NCBI GenBank assembly: GCA_022414725.1
Contig: CM039463.1
Span: forward strand, 83,540,172-83,604,171
DNA: 64,000 nt
DNA from: Microglena sp. YARC
Lineage: Eukaryota > Chlorophyta > Chlorophyceae > Chlamydomonadales > Chlamydomonadaceae
Reading direction: 5' to 3'
Shown: one piece after another, positions 8,725 through 20,179 of the stretch
Numbering within the stretch: position 1 is the stretch's first letter
Layout: the number at the start of each line of letters is the position of its first letter
Made by a program: the position numbers and the translations under genes
Notes under the pieces: model-generated
Database searches by the model: none
Told to the model about the DNA's origin: nothing
What the model saw: the letters and a program-made list of their open reading frames with translations, nothing else

Positions 8725-9553
8725 ATGTCTCCACCTGTCTTGAAAACACAATTGTTGTACATATCAAGCACGTTTCGAACAAGTGGAACGCCTGACAATT
8801 TCACAACATCATTGCCTGCAGGAGTCCTGCAAAATCCCTATGGAGGGAGGACGAAAGTCACAGTTGCAGATGTCATCATCAACAGGTGTTTTTATTCGAT
8901 TAGAGCAAGTAACAATGACTTTATTGTTAACAACAATGGTACCAAGACATCAATCAGAATTCCAATTGGGAATTATACCCTTGATTCTTGGCTGACAGAA
9001 TTGGGTGTGTTGCTTACGGGATGGACAATAACCCATAATGAAACAAACGGGCTTTGTATATTCAACCCTCCTGGGCCAGGGTATTCATTCGAATTCAAAG
9101 ATAAAAGTAGTTATTTGTTTGGGTTTCTGCCTCACGAAACACCTGGTGATGCTCCCATTGTTAGCTCCTTTCCATTGCGTTTAAATCTTGAAAGTTTCCT
9201 GACAATCCATCACAATTTACCCAAGGTAACTGACAGTGCTGTCAACAATTTCAGACAAAACAATATGCAGGAATCTGATGTATTAATCCGTCTACCTGTT
9301 AATGTTGAAAGTTTTGCCAACATCATTTATCAGAATACAGCAGACGACTTTTCTTTCTATACAAGCGCCTCACATGTGTCAGAATTGAGTTTGAGCATTA
9401 AAGAATGAACATAAAGACTCTATAGGGCCTTTTCCCTACGACTGGAGCATCACTCTCAGAATAGATTATGAATCTGATACTGATCCTATGAATTCTATTT
9501 TATCAAATTTGAAATCCATAGACCAGAAATTGCTTTTACTTTCCATCAAATAA
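8725..9553 (+). pseudogene. Minor capsid / penton-like protein, frameshifted near C terminus
   Basis: The first frame gives 227 codons from ATG 8725 to TGA 9406-9408. Translation in the +1 frame from 9407 gives 48 more codons to TAA at 9551-9553, including DWSITLRIDYE and a Leu-rich tail with SILSNLKSID. That tail is typical of the end of PLV minor capsid proteins, so a single extra base near 9406 is the simplest explanation. The N-terminal half (YISSTFRTSGTPDNFTTSLP, then IPIGNYTLDSWLTELG) fits the penton-like single-jelly-roll protein that fills the icosahedral vertices. About 275 residues in total. The family call is from remembered motif patterns, not a search. Confidence 0.7.
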
Positions 9554-9571
9554 TATCAAAAGAGTATATTA

Positions 9572-9873
9572 ATGGGATTCTTTAATACTCTCAAATCTGG
9601 CGTTGGTAAGGCTGTAGGCACTTTCGGGAATGTGGTTAGGAAGGTAGCTGATTTCGGTGGAGGTGTAGCTCGGAAGGTGGGACAATTTGCGGGACCAGTG
9701 TCCAATGCGGCAGCCTCCATTGCTGACTTGTTGGGACAGGGAGGGGTAGCGGACGGAATAAGGGGCGTAGGAAGCGCGTTACAGCAGTTCAGTCCAGAAG
9801 TTGAAAAAAAATACTATCCAAAGCTAGTGGGGTAGGTCGTATAGCTCAAGGGCTAGCAAGAGTCATCAAGTAG
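9572..9873 (+). pseudogene. Small Gly/Ala-rich amphipathic virion protein (protein VI-like), frameshifted
   Basis: ATG at 9572 (MGFFNTLKSGVGKAVG) opens 87 codons. The composition is Gly/Ala/Val-rich with regularly spaced Lys/Arg, which suggests amphipathic helices. Such short peptides encoded near the capsid genes of adintoviruses and PLVs are compared with adenovirus protein VI, a membrane-active internal capsid component. The frame stops at 9833-9835, but the next frame from about 9820 continues sensibly (GVGRIAQGLARVIK) to TAG at 9871-9873, so one base has probably been lost near 9822. Last recognisable viral gene; composition shifts to GC-rich after it. Confidence 0.6.
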
Positions 9874-11060
9874 TGAGTAGCAGCAGCTCCCCGTCACGCA
9901 GTGATGAGTCGCGGGCTGAACGGGAACCTGGAGACAGTCGGGTCCTGCCGCGGCTCCTGACTTCCTCTTGACTTCCTCGGCTTCGTCTCACGGCTGAATC
10001 GGCAGACGGTTGCAGTTGGTTCCTGTCGGGGAGAGTAGAAATGTGTAACGAAGTGTAATCAAGTATGCCACAACTGATGAGTCGGACTCGCTGTCCTTTG
10101 TGGGTCGTAGTTGGCATGCCCCCGAATCTTTATTTTTGAGTCGCGCGGAAGTCATTCATTCGTCATTCTTTCGTCATTCTTTCGTCATTCTTTCTCCTTT
10201 TCACGGGACACGCGTCAGCTCCCACAGACAATTCCAACGACTACTGCAGGGGCAACCACGGTACCTCCTGCTCCTGGACGGAGCAGGATGCACGAAGGGC
10301 CTACGCGAAGCAGTACTGCAGTACTGCAGGGGCAACCACGATACTGTGGGGCAACCACTCCTCCTCCTGCGAGTAGCGGGGGCGGAACGGTAACTGGTAG
10401 ACAGTCGCCTCCTGCGCAGAGTAGGAAAGTGTAACAAAGTGTAACGAAGTATGTCGCGATTCGCCTTCAGTCTCATACGCAAAGCGTGTGTCATCACCAC
10501 GTGACGGGGGCTGACGCGACTCCCTCTTGACTTCCTCTCAGCCGCGCTGTCGCAGACTCCGCTCAGATTGTTGTGTAGCCTCCCGACAGGCCGAACCACG
10601 TGAGTCATTATTTCGATAGATGCTTCGCATCCATTAGCCTAAGGCTAATCATTATTTTTCTTATCTATTCGCGTCAGCTCCCGAATCTTAGGCGAATTGT
10701 TGATCAAAAATCACGGTACTGCACCCGCCCACGGTACAAGCCGCCCACGGTACTACCACGGTATTGCACGGGGAAATCTATCGGACATCCCCCGAGACAT
10801 AATTCGTGCGGAGGGACTATCGGAAAGACCCCTACTGTTTTTTGGGGGTAAAATGAAGTTATCGGAAAAGACCCGGCACCCGCCATGATCACATTAGTAG
10901 TGTGGTGGTGTGGTGTGGGGCGGCAAATGGAAGACGGCGAGCAGCCCAGAGTTGGCTGACAAGTCCTAAGCGCGTGTCGCAAGGTAAGCGACACGGAAAA
11001 ACGCTTTAGCAGTCACGAGCAGGGGGAACTGGGGAAGGGGGCGGAGGGCAAGGCTGCTGC
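9874..11060. other. GC-rich non-coding DNA with short repeats
   Basis: No believable gene. It holds imperfect repeats: CTTGACTTCCTC (about 9966 and 10526), GTGTAACGAAGT variants (10043 and 10430), GCAGGGGCAACCACG (10245 and 10327) and CGTCATTCTTT in tandem (10160-10195). Abundant stops break every frame. No right-hand terminal repeat of the PLV is obvious here. Confidence 0.5.
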
Positions 11061-11179
11061 AATTTACATTACATTTGTAGGACACCGGTAGGATATAAAC
11101 CAAGATGTATGCAGGGATAGAGGGATGACATGTGTAGGGGTGGGGTGCATGACTGCATGGGCGTTAGGGTGGGTGATGC

Positions 11180-11266
<87 letters not shown>
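11180..11266. repeat. (TG)n followed by (G)n tract
   Basis: About 27 TG dinucleotides run straight into a poly-G run of about 31. This is a typical simple repeat; the run lengths are unreliable in an assembly. Confidence 0.95.
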
Positions 11267-11268
<2 letters not shown>

Positions 11269-12380
11269 TGACGGAACCTTCCCATCCGGCTTCATGCAAA
11301 GAAAGAACCCCATCCCGCGTAGCTTAATTCAGGCATGCACCTTGGTTGGTGTGCATGGCTTAGAGCTACTTCGCAAATAAGCAGAGAGAGAGAGAGAGAG
11401 GATTCGTTACATCAACTCAGCAAGTCAATACCGAGACTAGACATTAGCACACCCTGCCGACCATCAAATTTTATAACACGAAGCACGAGGGGTTTTAAGG
11501 CACCCCCACAAACCTGAAAAACAAACTAGGTCAGTCCAAAAGAGGAAACAAACTAGAGGCGGAAAGAAGAGCGGAAAGGAGAGCGGAGAGAGGAGGGATG
11601 CTAAGGCAATCAATCTAGAGCACCAAGCCCAACACACACAAGAGAGAAGGACTAAACCAAACATAACTGAAGACCCCAAGGGGGTAGGGCGTGCGATATG
11701 AACACCTTCATATGCAGCGATAATGCCCTTAAAGGAAAAAGCACAATTCAACCCAGCACATCCTTCTGTCAGAAAAGGACCTGAGTGTCGAGTAGAGCAA
11801 CCATAGGCACCCTAAGAAGTCAAGGGGTAGTCCAGACGAAATACTCACTCAGGGAAGTGACAATTTCGCTAAATGTAGGCGAAAGACACGATTTGCAGCG
11901 GAACTACAGATAAATGTAGGCGTACAATGGACGAAATGTCTTGGCTCACCGCAAACCAGCGATCCCGACAGACACCCAGAACTTTTCGTAGACTGAAGCG
12001 TGACCAATAAATCCTCGATCGCACGTTAACTACTGAGTTGTAATACGCGAAGGGGTATGCAGCTTTCTGTCGCTCGAGGGTCTATTAGCAACCTTTTCGA
12101 GGGGTCATTCTTGCGAACCTGCGAAGCTCTGCCAGCGATTCCGAGATAGGGTGAACAATTAGGCAACGAAGTACTAGCGCGAACTTCTTGTTGGCGAATA
12201 GCTTTCATTTGGGAAAAGGTCACCCGAAGTCACCGATGTGCTTTCGCTGCATGCGTCGAAAATGGCGCTGTTGTAGGGCGAAACCAGGACGATTTTAATC
12301 ACTGTTATGAAAGCCTAAGTCACACTGAAATATTATTGTGACTTGCGATGACCTGTCAGTGCTCTTACTAATTTTGATAG
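11267..12380. other. Unassigned intergenic sequence
   Basis: A short (GA)n tract occurs at 11382-11401. At 11860-11990 the string AAATGTAGGCG appears twice near CGAAATGTCT, a motif shared with 46.6-46.8 kb. No coding signal is convincing. Confidence 0.4.
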
Positions 12381-12731
12381 ATGTTTTCGCAGCGTGTCCT
12401 TTCACCAGCCTTTCACGTACATTTAGCCAAGGCGGATTGGACGCGGCATGGCGAAATGGCCGTACGATTAGAGCCTTTGCAATATGGCCAAGGTAAGCCA
12501 CGCCAACCTTCATTCTACCTCTCGTACTCCTACATGATATTCTTCCCTCCCTCGCCCAACGCATGTGTTTGTTGCTACTTGATATTTTTGGCGTCCTGCT
12601 TTGTTACCTCCTTTCTTTCCAGCTTTCTTTTCAGATTACTGCGCAACGCCCTCTGCCGCCTTCCGCATGGACAAGCGCGGGTAGTGCGTCAGATTGTTTT
12701 TCAAATTTGACCAATGCTCTCGTCCTATCTC

Positions 12732-13493
12732 CTACACAAATTCCCTTACATCGGTTCCGCTAATTCTCGCAACCGATCCGTCTATGCTAGACCTGTGTAG
12801 GTTGTCAGTGCATCTGCTGGATGCATGGTATCTTGCAGCCAGCGGCCCTTTCGTCGTCAACTCCTCACCAGGAAGCCCCGGTCGGCGCTGCTGTACTGCC
12901 ACCGCATGAATAAGCTGCATAAATTGCAGCATGTCGGCAGCCCACCCGACGTTGCTCTGGACACGGTCAAATATGGTGGTATGTGGAGTGTACTGTCCCA
13001 GGAGCATGGCTTCAGCTTGGGGTGGGCAGCATGATTAGTTGGCTCTGTGCAAAGTAGGATGCTGGGACAACTTGCTCCCAACTCTTATGTGAGTCATACT
13101 TCCACCTGTTCTCTCCTGGGCCTGAATAGAGCTTGAAAGGACATGGGGCCTTATACTCTAGTGGGATCATGCACTGCCCTGGCTGCATGGTGCCCTTGAG
13201 CATTGTATCAGGAGATCATGCGTGGCAGTTATCCCTTGAGACCCTGCATGATAGATGGTGGCAGCACTGTGTATATTTGGCTGACGCACTAGACCCATGT
13301 CCATGGCATGCATCTTCACATTGGGTTCACTCGTAGTGGTTGTGGTAGTCTTGGAACGTTGCCTCTTGCGTTGTGGTGGAGACTGGTTCTCCTTGCTTTG
13401 CTGGGTGTTGGGTGACAGTCCAACCTTGTCTTTATGCATGGGTCTTTCGGATCCATTCTGCATGGTAAACTCAGGCAAGTGTGGACAATGCAA
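12732..13493 (-). pseudogene. Possible broken minus-strand ORF, unknown product
   Basis: Three overlapping minus-strand ORFs (13493-13167, 13203-13012, 13007-12732) follow one another in different frames and together would give about 240 residues. They include a basic patch (RKRQRSKTTTTTT) and a stretch with KAPCPFKLYSGPGE. The head-to-tail order suggests a decayed gene with frameshifts, but I recognise no family. It could equally be chance open frames. Confidence 0.2.
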
Positions 13494-13559
13494 GGCTAGG
13501 GTAGGACCTGAGGTTCAGGTACCTAAGCTTGTGGCAGGTTGTGCTTCCAGGGGGATCTC

Positions 13560-14210
13560 CCTACCAATACGCAAAAACAACACAAAGGGTGTCAATATAT
13601 GTAACTATGCCCGCCCTTCTTTTTTGCAGGGACCCATGCTCTGTGTGGAAGCGGTCAGAAGGTTGCTTGTAGGTAGGGTTTCACAACAATGTGACCTAGG
13701 GAATTCTGACTTGATCACATGCCTAAATAGTGTCCACCTGCTTGCATGCCTCCTTTCGTGCATGCCTGTCTGTATGCCTGCCTTTTTATCTTCCTCCCTA
13801 GTGACTGATTGGCTGACTATCTGGATGGTGACTTCTGCTTGGAGGTGCTAGGCATAGAGTGTTCAGCCCATGGAAAAGTGGCTTGGTTGCCTGCCTGCGT
13901 GCCTGTCTGTTGCACGCATGTTTACTTGCTTGTCTGTCTGCTTGAGCGCTTGGCCATTGTTGAAACAGGAGAAGAGGGTTTAACCTATCATCAAAAATGA
14001 AGTAAAGGGTGCTACATAATTTAACTATGCTTGCATTCTGTATTTGCAGGGACCATTGCTCTGTCTTCCCTCCCAGTTCTGATGTTCCACTGTCACATGA
14101 GGCTGCTAGACAACAACGTAAGTGATAACTGAAGCTTGCTTGTAGGTGCGGTTTCGCAACAGTAGTGTGGCATAGGGAATTGTGTCTTGATTCATGCATA
14201 GGTAATGCCC
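13560..14210 (+). repeat. Tandem duplication (~430-bp spacing) with exon-like segments
   Basis: Two related blocks: 13575-13790 and 14010-14210. Each has AACTATGC, a pyrimidine-rich tract ending in TTGCAG, then GGACC, and later GCTTGTAGGT...GGTTTC(A/G)CAACA...TAGGGAATT. The duplication carries an acceptor-like site in both copies. The second copy also has a donor-like site. Confidence 0.55.
14050..14117 (+). CDS. Candidate host exon (68 nt), product unknown
   Basis: It is preceded by a pyrimidine-rich tract and ATTTGCAG, and followed by GTAAGTG, a strong donor. One frame is open throughout (IALSSLPVLMFHCHMRLLD). It is too short to identify. It lies upstream of the 71-bp satellite that the giant element interrupts; another exon-like segment follows the satellite at 46106. 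The two may belong to one plus-strand gene. Confidence 0.3.
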
Positions 14211-14339
14211 ACGTGCATCTGTCTATGTTTGTGTCATTGTCTCTATCATCGTCTCTGTAACTGCATCTGTAATATGCTTCTGTCTATGTCCTGCCCTCCA
14301 TTGATCTCTAGCGCATACCCTGCTCTGCATGTCACTGTC

Positions 14340-15892
14340 CTGCTCCTTGCTGTCTTCCCTGCCCTTCATTGCTCTGTAACGGAGGCCATGCTCTGCTAAT
14401 CACCATCCTGCCCCTATCCGTGCTCCCTGCCCTTCATTGCTCTCTAACGCCTGCCCTGCTCTGCCCATTACTGTCGTCCTGTCCTTTCCCATTATCCCTG
14501 CCCCTCTTTGCTCTCAAACGCCTGCCCTGCTCTGCTCATCACTGTCGTCCTGCCCCTTGCCATTATCCCTGCCCCTCTTTGCTCTCTAACACCTGCCCTG
14601 CTCTGCTCATCACTGTCATCCTGCCCCCTTGCCATTATCCCTGCCCCTCTTTGCTCTCTATCGCATGCCCTGCCTTGTTCATCACTGTCATCCTGCCCTT
14701 GCCATTATCCCTGCCCTCTTTGATCTCTATCGCATGCCCTGCCTTGTTCATCACTGCCGTCTTGCCTCTTGCCATTATCCCTGCCCCTCCTTACTCCCTA
14801 ACACCTACCCTGCTCTTCTCATCACTGTAATCTTGCCCCTTGCCATTGTCCCTTCCTCTCTTTGCTCTCTAACGCCTGCCCTCCCTTATTCATCACTGTC
14901 GTCCTTCCCCTTGCCATTATCCCTGCCCCTCCTTACTCCCTAACACCTACCCTGCTCTGCTCATCACTGTCGTCTTGCCCCTTGCCATTGTCCCTGCCCC
15001 TCTTTGCTCTCTAACGCCTGCCCTCCCTTGTTCATCACTGTCGTCTTGCCCCTTGCCATAATCCCTACCCTTCTTTGCTCTCTATCGCATTCCCTGCCTC
15101 GTTGATCACTGATGTCTTGCCTCTTGCCATTATCCCTGCCCCTCCTTACTCCCTAACGCCTACCGTGCTCTGCTCATCACTGTCGTCTTGCCCCTTGCCA
15201 TTGTCCCTGCCCCTCTGTGCTCTCTAACGCCTGCCCTGCTGTGCTCATCACTGTCCTCCTGCCCCTTGCCTTTATCCCTGCCCCTCTTCGCTTTCTAACG
15301 CCTACCCTGCCTTGTTCATCACCATTGCCTGCCCTTGCCATTATCCCTGCCCCTCCTTACTCCCTAACACCTACCCTGCTCTGCTCATCACTGTCGTATT
15401 GCCCCTTACCATTATCCCTGCCCCTCTTTGCTCTCTAACGCCTGCCCTCCCTTGTTCATCAATGTCGTCCTGCCCCTTGCCATTATCCCTTCCTCTCTTT
15501 GCTCTCTATTGCATTCCCTGCCTTGTTCATCACTGCCGTCTTGTCTCTTGCCATTATCCCTGTCCCTCTTTACTCCCTAACACCTACCTGCTCTGCTCAT
15601 CACTGTCGTCTTGCCCCTTGCCATTCTCCCTGCCCCTCCTTACTCCCTAACACCTCCCCTGCTCTGCTCATCACTGTCGTCTTGCCCCTTGCCATTATCC
15701 CTGCCCCTCTTTGCTCTCTAACGCCTGCCCTCCCTTGTTCATCAATGTCGTCCTGCCCCTTGCCATTATCCCTTCCTCTCTTTGCTCTCTATTGCATTCC
15801 CTGCCTTGTTCATCACTGCCGTCTTGCCTCTTGCCATTATCCCTGTCCCTCTTTACTCCGTAACACCTACCTGCTCTGCTCATCACTGTTGT
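14340..15892 (+). repeat. 71-72 bp satellite array, left part
   Basis: About 20 units built on CTTGCCATTATCCCTGCCCC...TTGCTCTCTAACGCCTGCC...CTCATCACTGTCGTC. Spacing is 71-72 bp (for example 14559 to 14631). Long Leu/Pro-rich ORFs across it are by-products of the repeat. The array breaks at 15895 and resumes in the same orientation at 45540. Confidence 0.9.
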
Positions 15893-15895
15893 CTT

Positions 15896-16160
15896 CACTA
15901 TGGAAACAGTGTTGGACGTTAAAGGGAGTTAAAACAGATTAACTATGCACGTTATTGACACAGAGTTAACGGACGACATTTTATGTTATATTAACGTTGA
16001 TTAACGTGTGGACAAGTTAAGTTGAGTTAAGTCACGTTAAGTGAATTGAAGTTAAGCTATACTTGAACTTACGCAAGTTAACGTAACACACGTTAAGTTG
16101 AGTTAAGTCAAGTTAACTTAAGTTACGCTAACTTACTTAAGTTAACTTCAGAGACATGGG
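15896..16160. repeat. Left terminal and subterminal repeats of the giant element
   Basis: After the CACTA end, the motif GTTAA(G/C) or its complement recurs many times (AGTTAACGG, GATTAACG, AAGTTAAGTTGAGTTAAG, CACGTTAAG and more). Clustered short direct and inverted motifs next to a terminal repeat are typical transposase-binding regions. Confidence 0.55.
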
Positions 16161-16345
16161 AACGTAGTAAAATCGTAGATGGACGAAGCGGGCACGATTT
16201 GTTACATTTTTGTTGATTCATACGGTATTGCATACATTTTATATTACCGTCCATGCTAACAGGCTCCAGCTATTAATCAAGCTAACCATCAATGTAATCA
16301 AGCTTACCATCAATGTAACCAATCAAGCTAACCATCAATGTAACC
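16161..16345. other. Short non-coding spacer with AATCAAGCTAACCATC repeats
   Basis: Four imperfect copies of AATCAAGCTNACCATCAATGT at 16275-16350. No gene. Confidence 0.6.
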
Positions 16346-17025
16346 ATCAATATTGCCCCCCGCCCACGTGGGTGGCACCCCCCCCCACCCCCACCCCACA
16401 TACATGTGTACACACAATGTCCACCCCACCCCCACTGTCCAAGTCAACCACTATCACCCCACCCCGCCCACACATAAGAGCTGTCTACCATCACCACCAT
16501 TGTCTAGGCCAACCACTGCCCTCCCCCCCCCCCCCCACCCCACACATACATGTGTACACACACTGTCCACCCCAACCCCCACTGTCCAGGTCAACCACTA
16601 TCACCCCCCACCCCCGCCCACCCACAGCCACCCACCCACAAGCAGATCTACCATTACCACCATTGTCCAGGCCAACCACTGCCCCCCCCCCCCCCCCACC
16701 ACCACCACCACCACCACCACACACACACACACATACATGTGTACACACACTCTGTCCACCCCCACCCCCACTGTCCAAGTCAACCACTATCACCCCCACC
16801 CACCTCCCACCCACCAAACCCACACATAAGCTGTCTTACCATCACCGGAGCCATTGTCCAGGCCAACCTCTGCCCGCCCCCCCCACACACACGCATACAT
16901 GTGTACACACACTGTCCACCCCCACCCCACTGTCCAAGTCAACACTATCACGCCCCCACCGCCCACACACCCACCCACAACATAAGCAGTCTACCAATCA
17001 CCACCATTGTCCAGGCCAACCACTG

Positions 17026-17056
<31 letters not shown>

Positions 17057-17225
17057 GCATACATGTGTACACACATTGTCCACCCCACCCCCACTGTCCA
17101 AGTCAACCACTATCACCCCCACCCCGCCCACCACCCACCCACACATAAGCAGTCTACCATCACCACCATTGTCCAGGCCAACCACTCCTCCCCCCACCCC
17201 CACCCCCCACCCCCCACACACACAC
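16346..17225 (+). repeat. C-rich minisatellite, unit ~150-170 bp
   Basis: Five to six units of CACCATTGTCCAGGCCAACC, poly-C, (CA)n, TACATGTGTACACACA, CTGTCCACCCC, GTCCAAGTCAACCACTATC and a C-rich linker. Pro/His/Thr-rich ORFs through it are repeat artefacts. Confidence 0.85.
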
Positions 17226-18060
17226 AAACCGCCTGCACAAAACACATGCAATGCGAATTTTATGCATTCAAGTATATATGTGTGGTACAAGATGCCTCCC
17301 GTGGGTATCGCACATGAGGCCCGGGGCTCTTACATATGCTTGTACACATATGTCCATACCAGTACCGGAACTTCTATCTACTAATGTCACAATAATCAAG
17401 TGTATGTGTAGTAAACACAAGCGAGCAAGATGCCTTGCGTGGGTATCGCACGAGCCTGACTTACTTGCCAAAGGGGGACGGTTATTAGTATACTTATATA
17501 TAGGTATGTGTACATAGATATTTTTATATATATGTTTTAAAACCAATCCCACAATTAGGTTGTATGCTGATGTGTGTTGGTGCGTATGTATGTACCACCT
17601 ACATATATAGGTGGTACATACATACGTATGTGCATGCAAGTACGACTACTCCAAACCACTTGCATCATCATCAAAGTACGGTAATCGAGAGATGCCTCCC
17701 GTGGGTATCGCACAGGCCTATCTTTTGCAATCATGGGAAGACTCGAAGCAGACCCAGGGTTACTAACATACATGAAACACGAGAGGTGGTTCCATGTTAT
17801 TCTAGCTATAGGTGGTACATATATGTCACTACCTATAAATTGTAATACATCCCAGGCATCCCTATCTTTAGGGTGGGGCGTGGGTGGGGGGGGGGGCTAT
17901 ATATATATATATTACCATAGGTGGTACGCTTCACGTGATGCCATCCTCTGGGCAGCTAGCTTCTCCTCCCCTCAAGCTATGCAAGTGCGTAGCTCACTGC
18001 CTCAGCCAGTCCTGCATGTATACGTGTGTGTGTGAGTATATCTTGATAATAATGCTTGTT
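17226..18060. other. Non-coding DNA with recurrent short motifs
   Basis: A motif close to GATGCCTCCCGTGGGTATCG occurs at about 17290, 17429 and 17692. TAGGTGGTAC recurs at about 17608, 17810 and 17916. A strong hairpin is listed separately. No ORF is convincing. Confidence 0.5.
17583..17626. repeat. Perfect inverted repeat, 19-bp arms and 6-nt loop
   Basis: Arms 17583-17601 and 17608-17626 are exact reverse complements (right arm begins TAGGTGGTACATAC), with loop CATATA. The right-arm motif recurs singly nearby. Confidence 0.95.
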
Positions 18061-19600
18061 TATATGACATACGCACACTTGCAGTGACAGAAACACCAAC
18101 GCACACCAAATCTGCCCTTCACAAATAGCTCCCACACAACCCCCCCCACCCACCCACCCACCACACAAACATCTGCACGGTGGTACATTGAATGGAAGGT
18201 TGCAACCAATGTATTACTATGCCGTAGTTCAAAATAAAACAGTGCACATAAATGGGAGCGTAAACACACATTGCACCGCCATTTCAGCCATTGTAACTTG
18301 GTTGGTCCTATTTTTGCTGCCTGTTTGTGTGCTGCCCGCGGAGAGGTGTCGCTTGAGTATTTGTTGAAGGGGCCTGTGGTGGAAGGTATCAAAACGTAGT
18401 TAGTTTCGATTCGCATGGATAGTACAATGATTGAGGTTAGAAACGGCTATGATAGTGTAGCTGCTCCTTGTTGTGCCGCCCCCTTGCTTAGCATGATGTG
18501 TAGTCCCTGCTTTTAGCGTAATGCATGGACCCACACAAGCATTCCATCCAACACATACAGACACAAGCTAACACATGACAGTACATGGAGTCTATCACGC
18601 CAGTCAGAGTCAAGGCGTCAAAGTTGTGTCCACTGTGTCCAATGCACCACTCGAGGCTAATGCACGATCTGCGCTAGCAAGCTCATTAGTGGCACCCGTC
18701 GAAAGAGCATCCGTAGCGAGGCATCTGTTCGGTGCGGCGGTTACTTACAGACTTTTGGTTTGATGTTAGCCTCTACATTGGTTTGGTGATGAAGCTAAAC
18801 ATCAAATCAAGCACTGCGCAGTAGTGCTCGGGCTCGAGCTAATGTAGGTGCCAAGCCATGTCGTTACAAGCCACCGTCAAGCATGAACTACGAAATTCAT
18901 GGCACTCGGCATACCTGCATCATTGGCGACGCTCTGCTCGCTCATCCAGGTGTTGTTGAGTCGAAAAAAGAATGGAGAGTTGGGGGGGGGAAAGCAAGAA
19001 AGAAAAAAAATCAAACGCAGGTCAGCATGACTTGTGCGGTCACGAAAAACGGAGCAGGAACAACGTGGTTGGAAGACAATGGTGTCGAACGGGAGCAAGC
19101 AGTCAATAAGTAAAATGAGGAGGACCAGGGAGGACGCGCGAATAACAATAATCTTCGCCGCCAGGGGTCATACAGCTGCAGGCCAGATGTACGCGCGGGT
19201 GTACAGCCAGTCCCCCGCCCACTTCCAGCGCCCACTCGAGGTTGCAGTAACCGACAGGCCAGCTCGGCAGCGATACTTGCGAACTCCCGCAGGCATATAT
19301 ATAGACAGCTCGTTTTGCACCCTGCTTCTCCGCATCATCCACAGAAAGAAGCGGCATCCCGTTCCCGTACAACAAATCTTGACGAGTCGGCGATGCGGCA
19401 ACCCATAGTTTGCGCTTACAAGCTATAATTCATTGAACTGTGAGCAATGTAAACCCAGTTCAAGTTCAAATATAGTTAGGAACTATATATAAGCACTTAT
19501 AAGCTAGCATTAAGCCCAGTCCATCAGGGTTAGGAAATGTAGCTATTAATCGCCTGCGTATGCCACATATGTGTTGAGCTCTTTGTTAGAGCGACGTATG
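18061..19600. other. Unassigned sequence
   Basis: Short ORFs only, none with a recognisable domain. No repeat longer than a few tens of bases was noticed. Confidence 0.4.
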
Positions 19601-19619
19601 GAATACCGATATACGGCTA

Positions 19620-20105
19620 ACCATATTGTTTGACTGCTGATGATCATGGGAGTGTGGTAGGGGAGTTCAGTTCACTACCAGAGCAGCCGAAATTGTTAGC
19701 TGAAAACTATGTAACCCAAAGTTCGAGTTCAGGCCCATCGTAGTAAGGAGCGTCAGCAATTGATGCAATGTATAATTATGCCTAAACATGTATGTGCTTC
19801 TATTCAAAACACGACCTTTGGTATACACGGTATCGCGAAAACATGGTGTTTTTCTCTGCCGATGTATCATGGGGGTGGGTAGGGACTTCAATTACACTCA
19901 TTCTGATAACCATGCACATCACTCGTACCGCCTGTTCAAATTCAGGCCCATCATAGTAAGAGCGTAGTAAATTGATGCATGTATATGCCGTACATACATG
20001 GCTAATGTGTGCTTCACCGTTTCAAAACGACCTTTGGTAACCGGTATCTCGAAACCGTAGTGTTTGTCTGCTGATGAATCATGGGAGTGGGTAGAGGACT
20101 GTGGT
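19620..20105. repeat. Imperfect direct repeats, ~200-300 bp spacing
   Basis: Shared strings recur: TTCAGGCCCATC(G/A)TAGTAAG (19729 and 19942), AACGACCTTTGGTA, ACGGTATC(G/T)CGAAA and GATGAATCATGGGAGTGGGTAG variants (about 19637, 19860 and 20073). Two and a half degenerate units. Non-coding. Confidence 0.6.
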
Positions 20106-20179
20106 TGCAATAGATCGTAACCTTCGCTTCCATTATGTTACGCAAGGTTACCAAGTTAGGTGCCATCGGTGTTGTTTCG

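Larger units (their letters stand above)
5140..9873 (+). mobile_element. Endogenous polinton-like virus fragment (morphogenesis module)
   Basis: Eight closely packed ORFs, visibly AT-richer than the copia element or the GC-rich DNA after 9.88 kb. They include a capsid protein, a packaging ATPase, a penton-like protein and a protein VI-like peptide, the structural set of polinton-like viruses, adintoviruses and virophages. The left end is cut by the copia LTR. I found no terminal inverted repeat, DNA polymerase, integrase or protease, so it is partial. Several genes carry single frameshifts or stops; the ATPase is intact. The first ORF points left and the rest point right, leaving a divergent promoter region at 5324-5346. 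Confidence 0.85.

Noticed and set aside
5347..9873. Maverick/Polinton transposon with polymerase and integrase
   Set aside because: No protein-primed DNA polymerase, retroviral-type integrase or cysteine protease motif is visible; only the structural block is present.
14369..15942. Leu/Pro-rich ORFs (for example 14369-14830, 15499-15942) looking like secreted or membrane proteins
   Set aside because: They are translations of the 71-72 bp satellite; overlapping frames give the same repeated peptides.
16210..17384. His/Pro/Thr-rich ORFs of up to 312 codons
   Set aside because: C-rich minisatellite read in several frames at once; no start context or domain.
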